DNA of 64,000 nucleotides from Rahnella inusitata_A (lineage in GTDB: Bacteria; Pseudomonadota; Gammaproteobacteria; Enterobacterales; Enterobacteriaceae). The first letter of the stretch is position 1, and each line of letters begins with the position of its first letter. A program made the translations under genes and the position numbers. The stretch covers positions 1-64,000 of the forward strand of contig NZ_CBCPJJ010000001.1 in the NCBI RefSeq assembly GCF_965118895.1. Reading direction: 5' to 3'. Under the pieces are notes generated by a model. The model saw nothing but the letters and a program-made list of their open reading frames with translations. It was not told the origin of the DNA and did not search any database. Below, in pieces: positions 53,618 through 62,564 of the stretch.

Positions 53618-54664
53618 TTAACGTCTTTTCTTTTTCGTATCACGCGGTGCGCGACCACGAACGGCTTTGTACACTTTAAAGCGGCCATTCTGTGCCAGCA
53701 CTTCGTGGCTACCAAACGCGTCATCGAGCAGTGCGGCGTAAGGCAGGAAGGCGTTAGCCACAATGCGCAGTTCACCACCGATGTTCAGATGGCTGATTGC
53801 GCCACGGATCAATTGTTCGGACGCATGCAGGCTGGTTTGCAGGCCTTCATGGAACGGGGGATTAGAGATGATCATATCGAAACGGCCATCAATGTCGGAA
53901 TAGACATTGCTGGCAATCACTTCGCCGACCAGTTCATTGGCGGCAAGCGTGGCGCGGCTGGCTTCGATAGCGGCTGCGCTCACATCACTGAGCGTGATTT
54001 TCATCTTCGGCGAGTACGTTGCCAGCACAGACGCCAGAACGCCGGAACCACAGGCGATATCCAGCACTTTGCCCTTGACTGGCTCTTCAAACGTATTGAT
54101 CAGCAACAGGCTTCCGCTGTCCAGACCTTCACGGCTGAAGACGCCCGGCAGGGTTTTGATGGTCACTTCCTCGACCATGTACTCATCCCACCAGCCATCA
54201 GCATCAAACTCAGGCTGCTTTTCCAGACGGCCATGATACAAACCGCAGCGACGGGCACTGTCGATTTTGCTGACTTCACAAATGCCTTCCAGCGTAGTTT
54301 CCGCGCTACGAACGCCGCTGCGGTTTTCGCCGATGACAAAAACGTCGATCCCGACCGGCAGCTGTGACAGCAGGTTGAACAGCTGGAACTTGGCTTCGAG
54401 CTTGCTCTTCGGCCAGTAATAAATCAGCACATCGCAAGGCGCAATAAGCCCGGCGTCGGCGAGTAAACCGAACTGCACGTTGTCGCCCAGGGTTTTGCTG
54501 AGCATCTGCCAGTGGTGATACATGTTGGTGTGGACGCGGACTTCTTCGGCGTCAATTTCAGCAGGCAAGCTGTCTTGCAGGTCGCCGGCGAACAGGACGC
54601 GGCGGCCTTCGAATTCTTCGCTATGGCGCAGTATGACTTCACTGGCCGGAGTTAATGCAGACAT
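53618..54664 (-). CDS. rsmC: 16S rRNA (guanine-1207-N2)-methyltransferase
   Basis: Methylates G1207 in the small ribosomal subunit. 348 aa (E. coli 343). Two MTase-like halves: a degenerate N-terminal one and the catalytic C-terminal one, with the AdoMet loop LDIACGSGVLASVLA (about 200-215) and the guanine-N2 motif NPPFHEG (about 265-271). The basic tail (RGRAPRDTKKKRR) is typical. Divergent from holD. Confidence 0.95.
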   Translation of the reverse strand: MSALTPASEVILRHSEEFEGRRVLFAGDLQDSLPAEIDAEEVRVHTNMYHHWQMLSKTLGDNVQFGLLADAGLIAPCDVLIYYWPKSKLEAKFQLFNLLSQLPVGIDVFVIGENRSGVRSAETTLEGICEVSKIDSARRCGLYHGRLEKQPEFDADGWWDEYMVEEVTIKTLPGVFSREGLDSGSLLLINTFEEPVKGKVLDIACGSGVLASVLATYSPKMKITLSDVSAAAIEASRATLAANELVGEVIASNVYSDIDGRFDMIISNPPFHEGLQTSLHASEQLIRGAISHLNIGGELRIVANAFLPYAALLDDAFGSHEVLAQNGRFKVYKAVRGRAPRDTKKKRR

Positions 54665-54778
54665 CAGGATAAGGCTCCTCAGGGTTTGGCTGGCGATTAT
54701 AGAGGTTTATTGGCGCATGTTCGATGTGTTTGCTAGCATAGCCGGGCTTTTTAGCTATTCAACGGGCAGGGATCGGGC

Positions 54779-55192
54779 ATGGCATCCAGAAGAGATACGC
54801 TGTTACAACAGCTGGGCATTACCCAGTGGACGCTGCGCCGGCCTGCGGTTTTGCAGGGCGAAGTCGCCGTCAGCCTGCCTGCGGACACAAAATTACTGAT
54901 CGTCGCAGACGTACCGCCCGCTGAAGATGATCCACTGGTGCGCGACGTGTTGCTTAGTTTGGCGCTCACCGGCGGGCAGGTTTACCGCCTGACGCCGGAA
55001 CAGGTGACGATGTTGCCTGAAGATACCCGCTGCAATGTCTGGCGACTGGGCTTAAGCGAACCGCTGACGCTCGCCGGAACGCAGTTATCCAGCCCGGCTC
55101 TGGCCGAGCTTTATCAAGATGCCGGCGCCAAACGCGCGCTCTGGCAGCAGATTTGTGAAAATGAACCCGATTTCTATCCTGACGCCCGCTGA
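54779..55192 (+). CDS. holD: DNA polymerase III psi subunit
   Basis: Clamp-loader subunit linking chi (HolC, at 13282) to the gamma complex. 137 aa (E. coli 137). The N-terminal RRDTLLQQLGITQWTLRRPAVLQGE matches the conserved gamma-complex-binding helix. Divergent from rsmC; overlaps rimI by 32 nt, as is usual in enterobacteria. Confidence 0.93.
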   Translation: MASRRDTLLQQLGITQWTLRRPAVLQGEVAVSLPADTKLLIVADVPPAEDDPLVRDVLLSLALTGGQVYRLTPEQVTMLPEDTRCNVWRLGLSEPLTLAGTQLSSPALAELYQDAGAKRALWQQICENEPDFYPDAR

Positions 55193-55604
55193 TCTTCCCC
55201 GCGCATTCCAGATTGAACAGGCCAGTCACGCGTTTCCGTGGACGGAAAACACTCTGGCCAGCAATCAGGGCGAGCGCTATCTGAATCTCAAAATCATGCA
55301 GGGCGACGAGATGGCCGGTTTTGCGATCACGCAAATCGTCCTCGACGAAGCCACGCTGTTCAATATCGCCATCGATCCGGCTTTCCAGCGTCAGGGCTTA
55401 GGCCGAACGTTGCTGGAAGACATCATCCAACAGCTTGAGAAAAAAGACGTTTTCACACTCTGGCTGGAAGTGCGTGCTTCCAACACCAAAGCCATCGCGC
55501 TGTATGAAAGCCTCGGCTTTAACGAACTCTCCATCCGTCGTAATTACTATCCTGCCGCACAAGGCCGCGAAGACGCCATTATGATGGCGCTGCCGCTGGG
55601 ATAG
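55161..55604 (+). CDS. rimI: ribosomal protein S18 alanine N-acetyltransferase
   Basis: GNAT enzyme that acetylates the N-terminal alanine of ribosomal protein S18. 147 aa from ATG 55161 (E. coli 148). Acetyl-CoA loop RQGLGRTLLE (about 77-86) and C-terminal ALYESLGFNEL. Overlaps holD by 32 nt. In E. coli yjjG follows; here prfC comes next. Confidence 0.93.
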   Translation: MNPISILTPADLPRAFQIEQASHAFPWTENTLASNQGERYLNLKIMQGDEMAGFAITQIVLDEATLFNIAIDPAFQRQGLGRTLLEDIIQQLEKKDVFTLWLEVRASNTKAIALYESLGFNELSIRRNYYPAAQGREDAIMMALPLG

Positions 55605-55746
55605 CCCAAAAAAACCATTGATTGCCCATCCCGTCTAAATCAGTGAAAATAGCTGGCTATAACTTTTATTACCGCTTTGCCTGACGTCCTTCTGACGTGA
55701 TGTGAAATCCTATGCAGGGCGGACCAACCGCAGAAACGTGAAAAAC

Positions 55747-57336
55747 ATGTCTCCAAGTGAATACGCCCTTGAAGTGGCTAAGCGCCGCACATTTGCCATC
55801 ATCTCTCACCCCGATGCCGGTAAAACGACTATTACTGAAAAAGTCCTGTTATTCGGACACGCTATCCAGACCGCCGGTACGGTAAAAGGCCGTGGCTCAA
55901 GCCATCATGCCAAATCCGACTGGATGGAAATGGAAAAACAGCGTGGTATCTCCATCACTACGTCAGTGATGCAGTTCCCGTATAAAGAGTGTCTGGTTAA
56001 CCTGCTCGATACCCCGGGGCATGAAGACTTCTCCGAAGATACCTACCGTACACTGACCGCCGTCGACTGCTGTCTGATGGTAATCGACGCCGCGAAAGGG
56101 GTCGAAGACCGTACCCGCAAGCTGATGGAAGTTACCCGTCTGCGCGATACGCCGATCCTGACCTTCATGAACAAACTCGATCGTGATATCCGCGATCCGA
56201 TGGAAGTCATGGATGAAGTCGAACGTGAGCTGAAAATCGCCTGTTCGCCAATTACCTGGCCAATCGGCTGCGGTAAGTTGTTCAAAGGGGTTTATCACCT
56301 CTATAAAGACGAAGTGTATCTGTATCAGACCGGTAAAGGTCACACCATTCAGGAAGTGCGCACGGTGAAAGGGTTGAACAATCCTGAGCTGGATGCCGCC
56401 GTCGGTGAAGATCTGGCCAGGCAGCTGCGTGAAGAGCTGGAGCTGGTGCAGGGCGCATCGCACGAGTTCGAACACGAAGCTTTCCTTGCGGGTGAACTGA
56501 CGCCGGTCTTCTTCGGTACTGCGCTGGGTAACTTCGGTGTAGATCACATGCTCGACGGTCTGGTGGACTGGGCGCCTGCCCCGATGCCGCGTAAAACCGA
56601 CGTGCGCGAAGTGAAAGCCGACGACGAGAAATTCACCGGCTTCGTGTTTAAGATCCAGGCCAACATGGATCCGAAACACCGTGACCGCGTGGCGTTTATG
56701 CGCGTGGTGTCCGGTAAATACGAAAAAGGCATGAAGTTGCGTCAGGTGCGCACTGGCAAAGACGTGGTGATTTCCGACGCGCTGACCTTTATGGCCGGTG
56801 ACCGTTCGCACGTCGAAGAAGCGTTCCCCGGCGACATCATTGGTCTGCACAACCACGGTACGATTCAGATCGGTGACACCTTTACCCAGGGTGAGAACAT
56901 GAAGTTCACCGGCATCCCTAACTTTGCCCCTGAAATGTTCCGTCGTATCCGTCTGCGTGATCCACTGAAACAGAAACAGCTGCTGAAAGGGCTGGTTCAG
57001 CTGTCAGAAGAAGGCGCGGTTCAGGTCTTCCGTCCCATCGCCAACAACGATCTGATCGTCGGCGCGGTAGGTGTTCTGCAGTTCGAAGTGGTCGTCGCGC
57101 GCCTGAAAAGCGAATACAACGTGGAAGCGATTTACGAATCCGTCAACGTGACCACCGCCCGCTGGGTTGAATGTGACGACGTTAAGAAATTCGAAGAATT
57201 CAAACGTAAGAACGAAACCAACCTCGCGCTGGATGGCGGCGATAACTTAGCGTATATCGCCCCGACGATGGTGAACCTGAATCTGGCTTCTGAGCGTTAT
57301 CCTGAAGTGAAATTCCGCAAGACCCGCGAGCATTAA
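55747..57336 (+). CDS. prfC: peptide chain release factor 3
   Basis: Translational GTPase that removes RF1/RF2 from the ribosome after termination. 529 aa from ATG 55747, the same length as E. coli RF3; the extension to 55702 is rejected. G motifs: SHPDAGKTT (G1, about 19), the RGISITTSV switch, DTPGHEDF (G3) and NKLDRD (G4). Own terminator after the stop. Not coupled to rimI; 142 nt of gap hold its promoter. Confidence 0.97.
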   Translation: MSPSEYALEVAKRRTFAIISHPDAGKTTITEKVLLFGHAIQTAGTVKGRGSSHHAKSDWMEMEKQRGISITTSVMQFPYKECLVNLLDTPGHEDFSEDTYRTLTAVDCCLMVIDAAKGVEDRTRKLMEVTRLRDTPILTFMNKLDRDIRDPMEVMDEVERELKIACSPITWPIGCGKLFKGVYHLYKDEVYLYQTGKGHTIQEVRTVKGLNNPELDAAVGEDLARQLREELELVQGASHEFEHEAFLAGELTPVFFGTALGNFGVDHMLDGLVDWAPAPMPRKTDVREVKADDEKFTGFVFKIQANMDPKHRDRVAFMRVVSGKYEKGMKLRQVRTGKDVVISDALTFMAGDRSHVEEAFPGDIIGLHNHGTIQIGDTFTQGENMKFTGIPNFAPEMFRRIRLRDPLKQKQLLKGLVQLSEEGAVQVFRPIANNDLIVGAVGVLQFEVVVARLKSEYNVEAIYESVNVTTARWVECDDVKKFEEFKRKNETNLALDGGDNLAYIAPTMVNLNLASERYPEVKFRKTREH

Positions 57337-57365
57337 TTTTTTTGCCCGCATGGGTTTTTGATCTG

Positions 57366-57392
57366 AAGACGGCCACTGTGCCGTCTTTTTTA
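57366..57392 (+). terminator. prfC terminator
   Basis: AAGACGGC/GCCGTCTT stem at 57366-57387 with a 6-nt loop and a T-run. Confidence 0.9.
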
Positions 57393-57770
57393 TGCATTTT
57401 ATCTTATGTTTTGTTACGCCCCTCACATTTCCCGTTGTGCATTTTTTCTCCTTTGTGACCGAAATTCGGCCATATTTCCCGCGAAATCTTAAGACTTGTC
57501 TGCATTCGACCCTGTAATCGCCGATCGCTCTACTCTTTTGGACATTCTTGACTATATTAAATGTGTGTTCACAAAACAGTGGCGTAAAGCACTGCTTAGA
57601 TGTGACGAAGCAGAGTGTTATATCGAAAGGCGATGAAAAGCCCGAATAAAACGACGTACTCTGCTACAAAGGAAGTAAATACAGCAGCAATACAATTTGT
57701 TAGAAGGCGTCACCATAATGTGGCGTACCGGGTTCAAGATTAGGGCCCATAAACTGAAAGGAAGAAATCG
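57393..57770 (+). promoter_or_regulatory. osmY upstream region
   Basis: 378 nt without a gene. In E. coli osmY depends on RpoS and is modulated by several global regulators, and a long upstream region fits this. AAAGGAAG at 57758-57766 is the ribosome binding site. No single promoter could be fixed by eye. Confidence 0.55.
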
Positions 57771-58361
57771 ATGAAAAACTCTAAATTTGCCTATTCAATG
57801 ATGGCCGTCGTTCTGGGTACTGCACTGATGAGTGGTAGCGCTCTGGCCGCAACCACAACTGATAGCGCAGGTGCAAAAATCGATAGTTCCATGAAGAAAG
57901 TTGATAACTACATGGGCGACAGCGCCATCACAGCAAAAGTGAAAAGTGCACTGGTAGATGATAAAGCCATTAAAAGCACCGACATTTCTGTGACCACCAC
58001 TTCCGGTGTCGTGACCCTGAGCGGCTTCGTAGCCTCACAGGCTGAAGCTGAGCAGGCCGTTGCCGCAGCGACCAAAGTTGAAGGCGTGAAATCTGTCAGT
58101 GACAAATTGCACACCAAAGACAAAAGCGAACAAAGCGTGAAAGGCTACGCCGGTGACTCCGCCACGACGGCTTCTGTAAAAGCCAAACTGCTGGCCGACG
58201 ACATCGTTCCTTCACGTAACGTGAAAGTAGAAACCACGGCGGGCGTTGTACAGCTTTCCGGTGATGTGAAAGACCAGGCACAGTCCGACCGTGCTGAAAG
58301 CGTTGCGAAGACCGTTGATGGCGTGAAAAGCGTTAAAAACGACCTGAAAGTCGCACCGTAA
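57771..58361 (+). CDS. osmY: periplasmic BON-domain chaperone OsmY
   Basis: Osmotically induced periplasmic protein that binds lipids and helps fold outer-membrane autotransporters. 196 aa (E. coli 201). Signal peptide of about 26 residues ending SGSALA, then two BON domains (about 50-115 and 130-195), each with the conserved DSAITAKVKSALV/DSATTASVKAKLL start and TTxGVVxLSG core. Followed by a hairpin and ytjA, as in E. coli. Confidence 0.95.
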   Translation: MKNSKFAYSMMAVVLGTALMSGSALAATTTDSAGAKIDSSMKKVDNYMGDSAITAKVKSALVDDKAIKSTDISVTTTSGVVTLSGFVASQAEAEQAVAAATKVEGVKSVSDKLHTKDKSEQSVKGYAGDSATTASVKAKLLADDIVPSRNVKVETTAGVVQLSGDVKDQAQSDRAESVAKTVDGVKSVKNDLKVAP

Positions 58362-58708
58362 TTTGGCAGAACGACAGCAGTATATGGCGTCCCGCCGCGG
58401 GCAGGGCGCCAGTTTTGAACGACATATTTTGAACAACATATAACGATATAACGTACCTCCTGCACATTGTTCGGGACAGAAGACTCTCGTAACACTTATG
58501 AACATTGATTTTGAAAAATAAGCGTTGGTTTTCCCTAACACTTTCATTTTTCCGACTATCTTTATTAGGTAAGTGATGATTTTTATCTCCGGTAATTGCC
58601 GGCTAATAAAGTGTCACCAAGACAATGTACACAGAGACTTCAGACCGGAAGTAGGAGTGTCACCTTTTTAAACTGGCAAAGTGAATATATAGGGTAAAGG
58701 AGAAGCTT
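58362..58708. other. osmY-ytjA intergenic region with hairpin
   Basis: 347 nt. A GC-rich hairpin at 58385-58411 (TGGCG with CGCCA plus CCC with GGG, one bulge) followed by GTTTTG is a likely osmY terminator. The rest is AT-rich and should hold the ytjA promoter. Confidence 0.55.
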
Positions 58709-58870
58709 ATGTTTCGTTGGGGTATTATTTTTCTAATCATCGCGTTGATCGCGGCGGCACTGGGTTTTGGTGGTTTGGCTGGTACAGCTGCCTGGGCTGC
58801 AAAAATCGTATTCGTAGTCGGTATCATTCTGTTCCTGGTCAGCTTGTTTACCGGTCGTAAACGACTCTGA
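58709..58870 (+). CDS. ytjA: small DUF1328 membrane protein YtjA
   Basis: 53-aa protein with two hydrophobic helices (about 4-25 and 31-47) and the conserved WGIIFLIIALIAAALGFGG start. AAAGGAG lies 8 nt before ATG 58709. Known as an envelope-stress or osmY-linked small protein in enterobacteria; function unknown. Position and sequence agree with E. coli. Confidence 0.93.
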   Translation: MFRWGIIFLIIALIAAALGFGGLAGTAAWAAKIVFVVGIILFLVSLFTGRKRL

Positions 58871-58921
58871 CAATAACGTTATGAAGTCATAATGTTAGCA
58901 GACATACCGCAGTAAAAATCG

Positions 58922-58988
58922 CATCGCCCTCTTGTCTGAAGATATTGCTTAATTGCAGTGTGTTCAGAGAAGGGGGCGATGTTTTTTT
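58922..58988 (+). terminator. ytjA terminator
   Basis: Long imperfect hairpin with arms 58922-58940 and 58963-58981 (CATCGCCC against GGGCGATG at the base) and a T7 run after it. Confidence 0.85.
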
Positions 58989-59139
58989 ATGGAATGATGT
59001 GTTTGATTAATGAATTCCGTTAACAAGAGGTAACGATTTTATCCTCACATTTTGGTAAGAAACTCACTCAAACCCGGCAGACAAGGTATGCTCAGAATAG
59101 AGGCCTGTCCGCTGAGGCTAATTGTGTGAGGACGATGCG

Positions 59140-60351
59140 TTGGGATACAGAATACCTGTCACGCTGGGGAATATAGAACCGCTGGCGTACAAACCTTACC
59201 GGCCGGGCAAGATTGCTCTGGTGTGCGAAGGGGGAGGGCAGAGAGGCATTTTTACCGCCGGTGTGCTGGATGAATTTCAGCGTGCCAATTTTAATCCCTT
59301 CGATTTATATCTGGGGACTTCCGCGGGTGCGCAAAACCTTTCGGCCTTCGTATGCGGACAACCCGGCTACGCCCGAAGGGTGATTACCCGCTACACCACC
59401 AGCCCTGATTTCTTCAATCCTCTGCGCTTTGTGCGTGGAGGACATCTTATCGATCTCGACTGGCTGGTAGATGAAACCGCGAAAAACATGCCGCTGGCGA
59501 TGGAAAGCGCGGAGAAGCTGCTGATCGACGGCCGCGAGTTTCTGATGTGCGCCTGCCGCAGTGATGACTACACCGCCAACTATTTTGCGCCAACGCGCGA
59601 GAACTGGCTGCCGGTGATCAAAGCCTCGAGTGCCATTCCGGGTTTTTATCGCATGGGCGTCGATCTGGACGGTATCAGCTATCAGGACGGCGGCATCAGC
59701 GATGCGATCCCGGTGGAAGAAGCCTACCGTCGGGGCGCGGATACCATTGTGGTGATCCGCACCGTGCCTTCGGCGATGTTCTACACGCCGCAGTGGATGA
59801 AGCGCATGGAGCAATGGCTGAGCGAAAGTAGTCTCCAGCAGCTGGTGCGCATGATGCAGCACCACGAAAGCAGCTATCACCGCATTCAGCAATTTATTGA
59901 GAATCCACCGGGCGACGTGCGGATTTTCGAAATCTTTCCGCCGAAGCCACTCGCCAGCCACGCGCTTGGCAGCCGCTTGCCGGCGCTCAACCAGGATTAT
60001 CATCTGGGACGCCGCTGTGGCCGGTATTTCCTGTCGGCAGCTGCCCACTGGCTGTTGCCGCGTGAAAACGAACGCCCTTATCCTCAGGTGACGCCGCGCC
60101 CGACGCGTCCGCAGCGCGTAGTCGTGCCCGCAAACGAACCGGAACACCAAACGCCGCTGGCCGCCGCAGCCAGCAACGTCGAACAGATTATACTCGATCC
60201 GGCCGTGCTCACTGACATGGTGGCCGACGGTGGCGTGGTGCGCCCGGCCGCGTTTTCGGACAACCCGGTGGGAGAGCATCGTTCGCCAAACCTTTCTGCT
60301 GACATGGATCCTGTGGAGCATTACTCCGCCAGCGAAGGCGATAAGCTGTGA
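59140..60351 (+). CDS. yjjU: patatin-like phospholipase family protein YjjU
   Basis: Patatin-fold serine hydrolase. With start TTG 59140 (GAGGA 7 nt before) the protein opens MGYRIPVTLGN, matching E. coli YjjU (357 aa), but it is longer (403 aa) because of a C-terminal extension. Catalytic parts: oxyanion loop EGGGQRG (about 30), nucleophile Ser61 in GTSAG, Asp183 in QDGGISDAIPV. The extension is Pro/Ala-rich. Overlaps yjjV by 4 nt (GTGA). Confidence 0.88.
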   Translation: MGYRIPVTLGNIEPLAYKPYRPGKIALVCEGGGQRGIFTAGVLDEFQRANFNPFDLYLGTSAGAQNLSAFVCGQPGYARRVITRYTTSPDFFNPLRFVRGGHLIDLDWLVDETAKNMPLAMESAEKLLIDGREFLMCACRSDDYTANYFAPTRENWLPVIKASSAIPGFYRMGVDLDGISYQDGGISDAIPVEEAYRRGADTIVVIRTVPSAMFYTPQWMKRMEQWLSESSLQQLVRMMQHHESSYHRIQQFIENPPGDVRIFEIFPPKPLASHALGSRLPALNQDYHLGRRCGRYFLSAAAHWLLPRENERPYPQVTPRPTRPQRVVVPANEPEHQTPLAAAASNVEQIILDPAVLTDMVADGGVVRPAAFSDNPVGEHRSPNLSADMDPVEHYSASEGDKL

Positions 60352-61136
60352 GTTTTCACTTCATAGATACGCACTGCCATTTTGATTTTCCGCCGTTTAC
60401 CGGCGCGGAAACTGAAAGCCTGCGTCTGGCGGAACAGGCCGGAGTACGGGAAATCATCGTTCCCGCCGTGACCGCCGATCGTTTTGACGGCATTCTCGCG
60501 CTGGCAAAAAACTTCGCGCCGCTGTACGCCGCGCTGGGCCTGCATCCGTTGTATATCGCGCAGCATAAAGATAACGATCTGGAGCAGCTGGATGCACTGC
60601 TTAGCCAGCACTGTCCGCGCGTGGTGGCGGTCGGTGAGATCGGGCTGGATCTGTATATGGAAACGCCGATGTTTGAGCAGCAACAGCGGCTGCTGAAAGC
60701 GCAGTTCGCGCTGGCAAAACGTGAGGCGCTGCCGGTGATCCTGCATTCGCGCCGCAGCCACGATCAACTGGCGGCGATGCTGCGTCAGGCGCAACTTCCG
60801 GCGACCGGCGTGGTACACGGATTTGCAGGCAGCCTTTCTCAGGCGCAGGCGTTTATCAAACTGGGATTTGCGATTGGCGTCGGCGGTACCATCAGCTATG
60901 AACGCGCGCAGAAAACCCGTCAGGTGATGGCGCAATTACCGCTGTCTTCCTTGCTGCTGGAAACGGATGCGCCGGATATGCCGCTGCAGGGTTTTCAGGG
61001 GCAACCCAATCGCCCGGAACGCGCCGCCACGGTGTTTGAGGCGTTGTGCCAGTTACGCAGTGAATCGCCGCAAGAGATTGCCGATGCGCTGCTTACCAAT
61101 ACCCGTCGCGTATTCAATCTTCCTGCCGCGCTGTAA
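60348..61136 (+). CDS. yjjV: TatD-family metal-dependent hydrolase YjjV
   Basis: Metal-dependent DNase/hydrolase of the TatD family. 262 aa (E. coli 259). Metal ligands: DTHCHFD (His8, His10), GEIGLD (Glu about 96), HSRRS, HGFAG and ETDAPD. GTG start 60348 overlaps the yjjU stop, so the pair is coupled. Typical operon order yjjU-yjjV before deo. Confidence 0.92.
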   Translation: MSFHFIDTHCHFDFPPFTGAETESLRLAEQAGVREIIVPAVTADRFDGILALAKNFAPLYAALGLHPLYIAQHKDNDLEQLDALLSQHCPRVVAVGEIGLDLYMETPMFEQQQRLLKAQFALAKREALPVILHSRRSHDQLAAMLRQAQLPATGVVHGFAGSLSQAQAFIKLGFAIGVGGTISYERAQKTRQVMAQLPLSSLLLETDAPDMPLQGFQGQPNRPERAATVFEALCQLRSESPQEIADALLTNTRRVFNLPAAL

Positions 61137-61236
61137 GATGTTCATTCATTTTGTTATTTAAATAACATTTTTTATATGCATCACACTGTTTCTCACGTGG
61201 ATTTACCGCACAGTAAGAATTAGGTTCTCTTTGAAA

Positions 61237-61252
61237 TGTTATTATTATAACA
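61237..61252. promoter_or_regulatory. candidate DeoR operator (deoP1)
   Basis: TGTTATTATTATAACA is a 16-bp near-palindrome matching 13 of 16 positions of the E. coli DeoR operator TGTTAGAATTCTAACA. Confidence 0.7.
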
Positions 61253-61367
61253 TTGTTCACAAGATTACCGGTCGGTGATCCCCGCGTGTTTGCCCGAACT
61301 CCCTTTGTCACGAATCGGGTATACACTCTTATATATGGGCCGAATACTGAGCATAACGCCGGGTAAA

Positions 61368-61383
61368 TGTGATTTAGATCTCA
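61368..61383. promoter_or_regulatory. candidate CRP site, distal (deoP2)
   Basis: TGTGA-N6-TCTCA, 9 of 10 consensus positions. Its centre lies 52 bp before that of the proximal site. Confidence 0.75.
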
Positions 61384-61392
61384 TTTCACTAA

Positions 61393-61402
61393 GCAACGTT
61401 GC
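61393..61402. promoter_or_regulatory. candidate CytR element between the two CRP sites
   Basis: GCAACGTTGC palindrome matching the CytR half-site GTTGCA and its inverse. It is placed between the tandem CRP sites as at E. coli deoP2, where CytR binds jointly with CRP. Confidence 0.65.
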
Positions 61403-61419
61403 AAACGGTTTTCATTTTG

Positions 61420-61435
61420 TGTGAAATACTGCACA
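61420..61435. promoter_or_regulatory. candidate CRP site, proximal (deoP2)
   Basis: TGTGA-N6-GCACA, 9 of 10 consensus positions. The -10 region of deoP2 should lie about 35-40 bp further on. Confidence 0.75.
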
Positions 61436-61678
61436 CAGGAACCTGATGTGACGTGTTCAAATAGTCACAACGAATTGGCGTTAGCCAATCCAAGCGCGGT
61501 GAGAAGGATCTCAGTTGCCGCGTAAGTCGCTAAAGCGCTTACGCACGCTATCTTCAAGGAACCAAGTCCGCTCGCCAACCGTGCAGAATTCTTCTCCGAC
61601 GTTAACCGCCGAAAGGAATTCATGACTGTATGCTCAGTTCTGGCTGGTCGCTGGAATTGAAAATTGTTGGAGAGTTAT

Positions 61679-62458
61679 ATGACCGATTTAACCACCGCAG
61701 CACAACGTGCGCTGAACCTGATGGATTTGACCACCCTGAACGAAGACGACACCGATGCAAAAGTGATCGCGCTTTGTCACCAGGCGAAAAGCCCGGCAGG
61801 TAACACTGCTGCTGTTTGTATTTATCCTCGTTTTATTCCGATTGCCCGTAAAACCCTGCGCGAGCAAGGCACGCCGGACATCCGCATTGCCACCGTGACC
61901 AACTTCCCGCACGGTAATGACGATCTCGAAATAGCCCTGGCCGAAACCCGCGCCGCCATCGCCTACGGCGCTGACGAAGTGGACGTAGTTTTCCCTTACC
62001 GCGCATTGATGGCCGGTAACGAGCAGGTCGGTTTTGAGATGGTCAAACAGTGCAAAGAAGCCTGTGCTGCTGCCAACGTATTGCTGAAAGTGATCATCGA
62101 AACCGGTGAGCTTAAGCAAGACGCGCTGATCCGCAAAGCCTCTGAAATCGCTATTAAAGCAGGCGCTGACTTCATTAAAACCTCCACCGGTAAAGTGCCG
62201 GAAAACGCGACATTGCACAGTGCTGAGCTGATGATGAGCGTGATCGCTGAAATGGGCGTGGGCAAAGACGTGGGTTTCAAACCTGCCGGTGGCGTGAAAA
62301 CCGCTGAAGATGCTGCGCAGTATCTGGCGCTGGCTGACCGTCTGCTGGGCCGCGAATGGGCTGACGCACGTCACTTCCGTTTTGGTGCCTCCAGCCTGCT
62401 GGCAAGCCTGCTGACCACTCTGGGTCACGCCGGCCAGAAAGCCACCAGCAACTATTGA
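61679..62458 (+). CDS. deoC: deoxyribose-phosphate aldolase
   Basis: Class I aldolase that splits 2-deoxyribose 5-phosphate into acetaldehyde and glyceraldehyde 3-phosphate. 259 aa from ATG 61679 (GGAG 7 nt upstream), as in E. coli. The Schiff-base lysine is Lys167 in IKTSTGK; the second active-site lysine lies in KPAGGVKT (about 201). First gene of the deo operon. Confidence 0.97.
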   Translation: MTDLTTAAQRALNLMDLTTLNEDDTDAKVIALCHQAKSPAGNTAAVCIYPRFIPIARKTLREQGTPDIRIATVTNFPHGNDDLEIALAETRAAIAYGADEVDVVFPYRALMAGNEQVGFEMVKQCKEACAAANVLLKVIIETGELKQDALIRKASEIAIKAGADFIKTSTGKVPENATLHSAELMMSVIAEMGVGKDVGFKPAGGVKTAEDAAQYLALADRLLGREWADARHFRFGASSLLASLLTTLGHAGQKATSNY

Positions 62459-62466
62459 TCACCACG

Positions 62467-62515
62467 GCACCGCGTTTGCGGTGCGCATCTTTCGGGGCGC
62501 TGCCATGCGGCGCCC
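62467..62515 (+). other. two intercistronic hairpins between deoC and deoA
   Basis: GCACCGC-GTTT-GCGGTGC (62467-62484) and GGGCGC/GCGCCC (62495-62515), both before the deoA ribosome binding site and without T-runs. Likely mRNA processing or stability elements. Confidence 0.6.
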
Positions 62516-62564
62516 GCATATTCAGCGTCCAGATTTTGGCGTTCAGCTCAGGCAGGGGGATACC

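Larger units (their letters stand above)
61137..61678 (+). promoter_or_regulatory. deo operon control region
   Basis: 542 nt between yjjV and deoC. It holds a DeoR-like operator, two CRP-like sites with a CytR-like element between them (each listed separately), then about 230 nt of leader with a 10-bp hairpin (GCGTAAG-type arms around 61518-61546). This follows the deoP1/deoP2 plan of E. coli. Confidence 0.75.

Noticed and set aside
53705..54367. 220-aa plus-strand frame over rsmC
   Set aside because: Antisense shadow of a well-supported gene.
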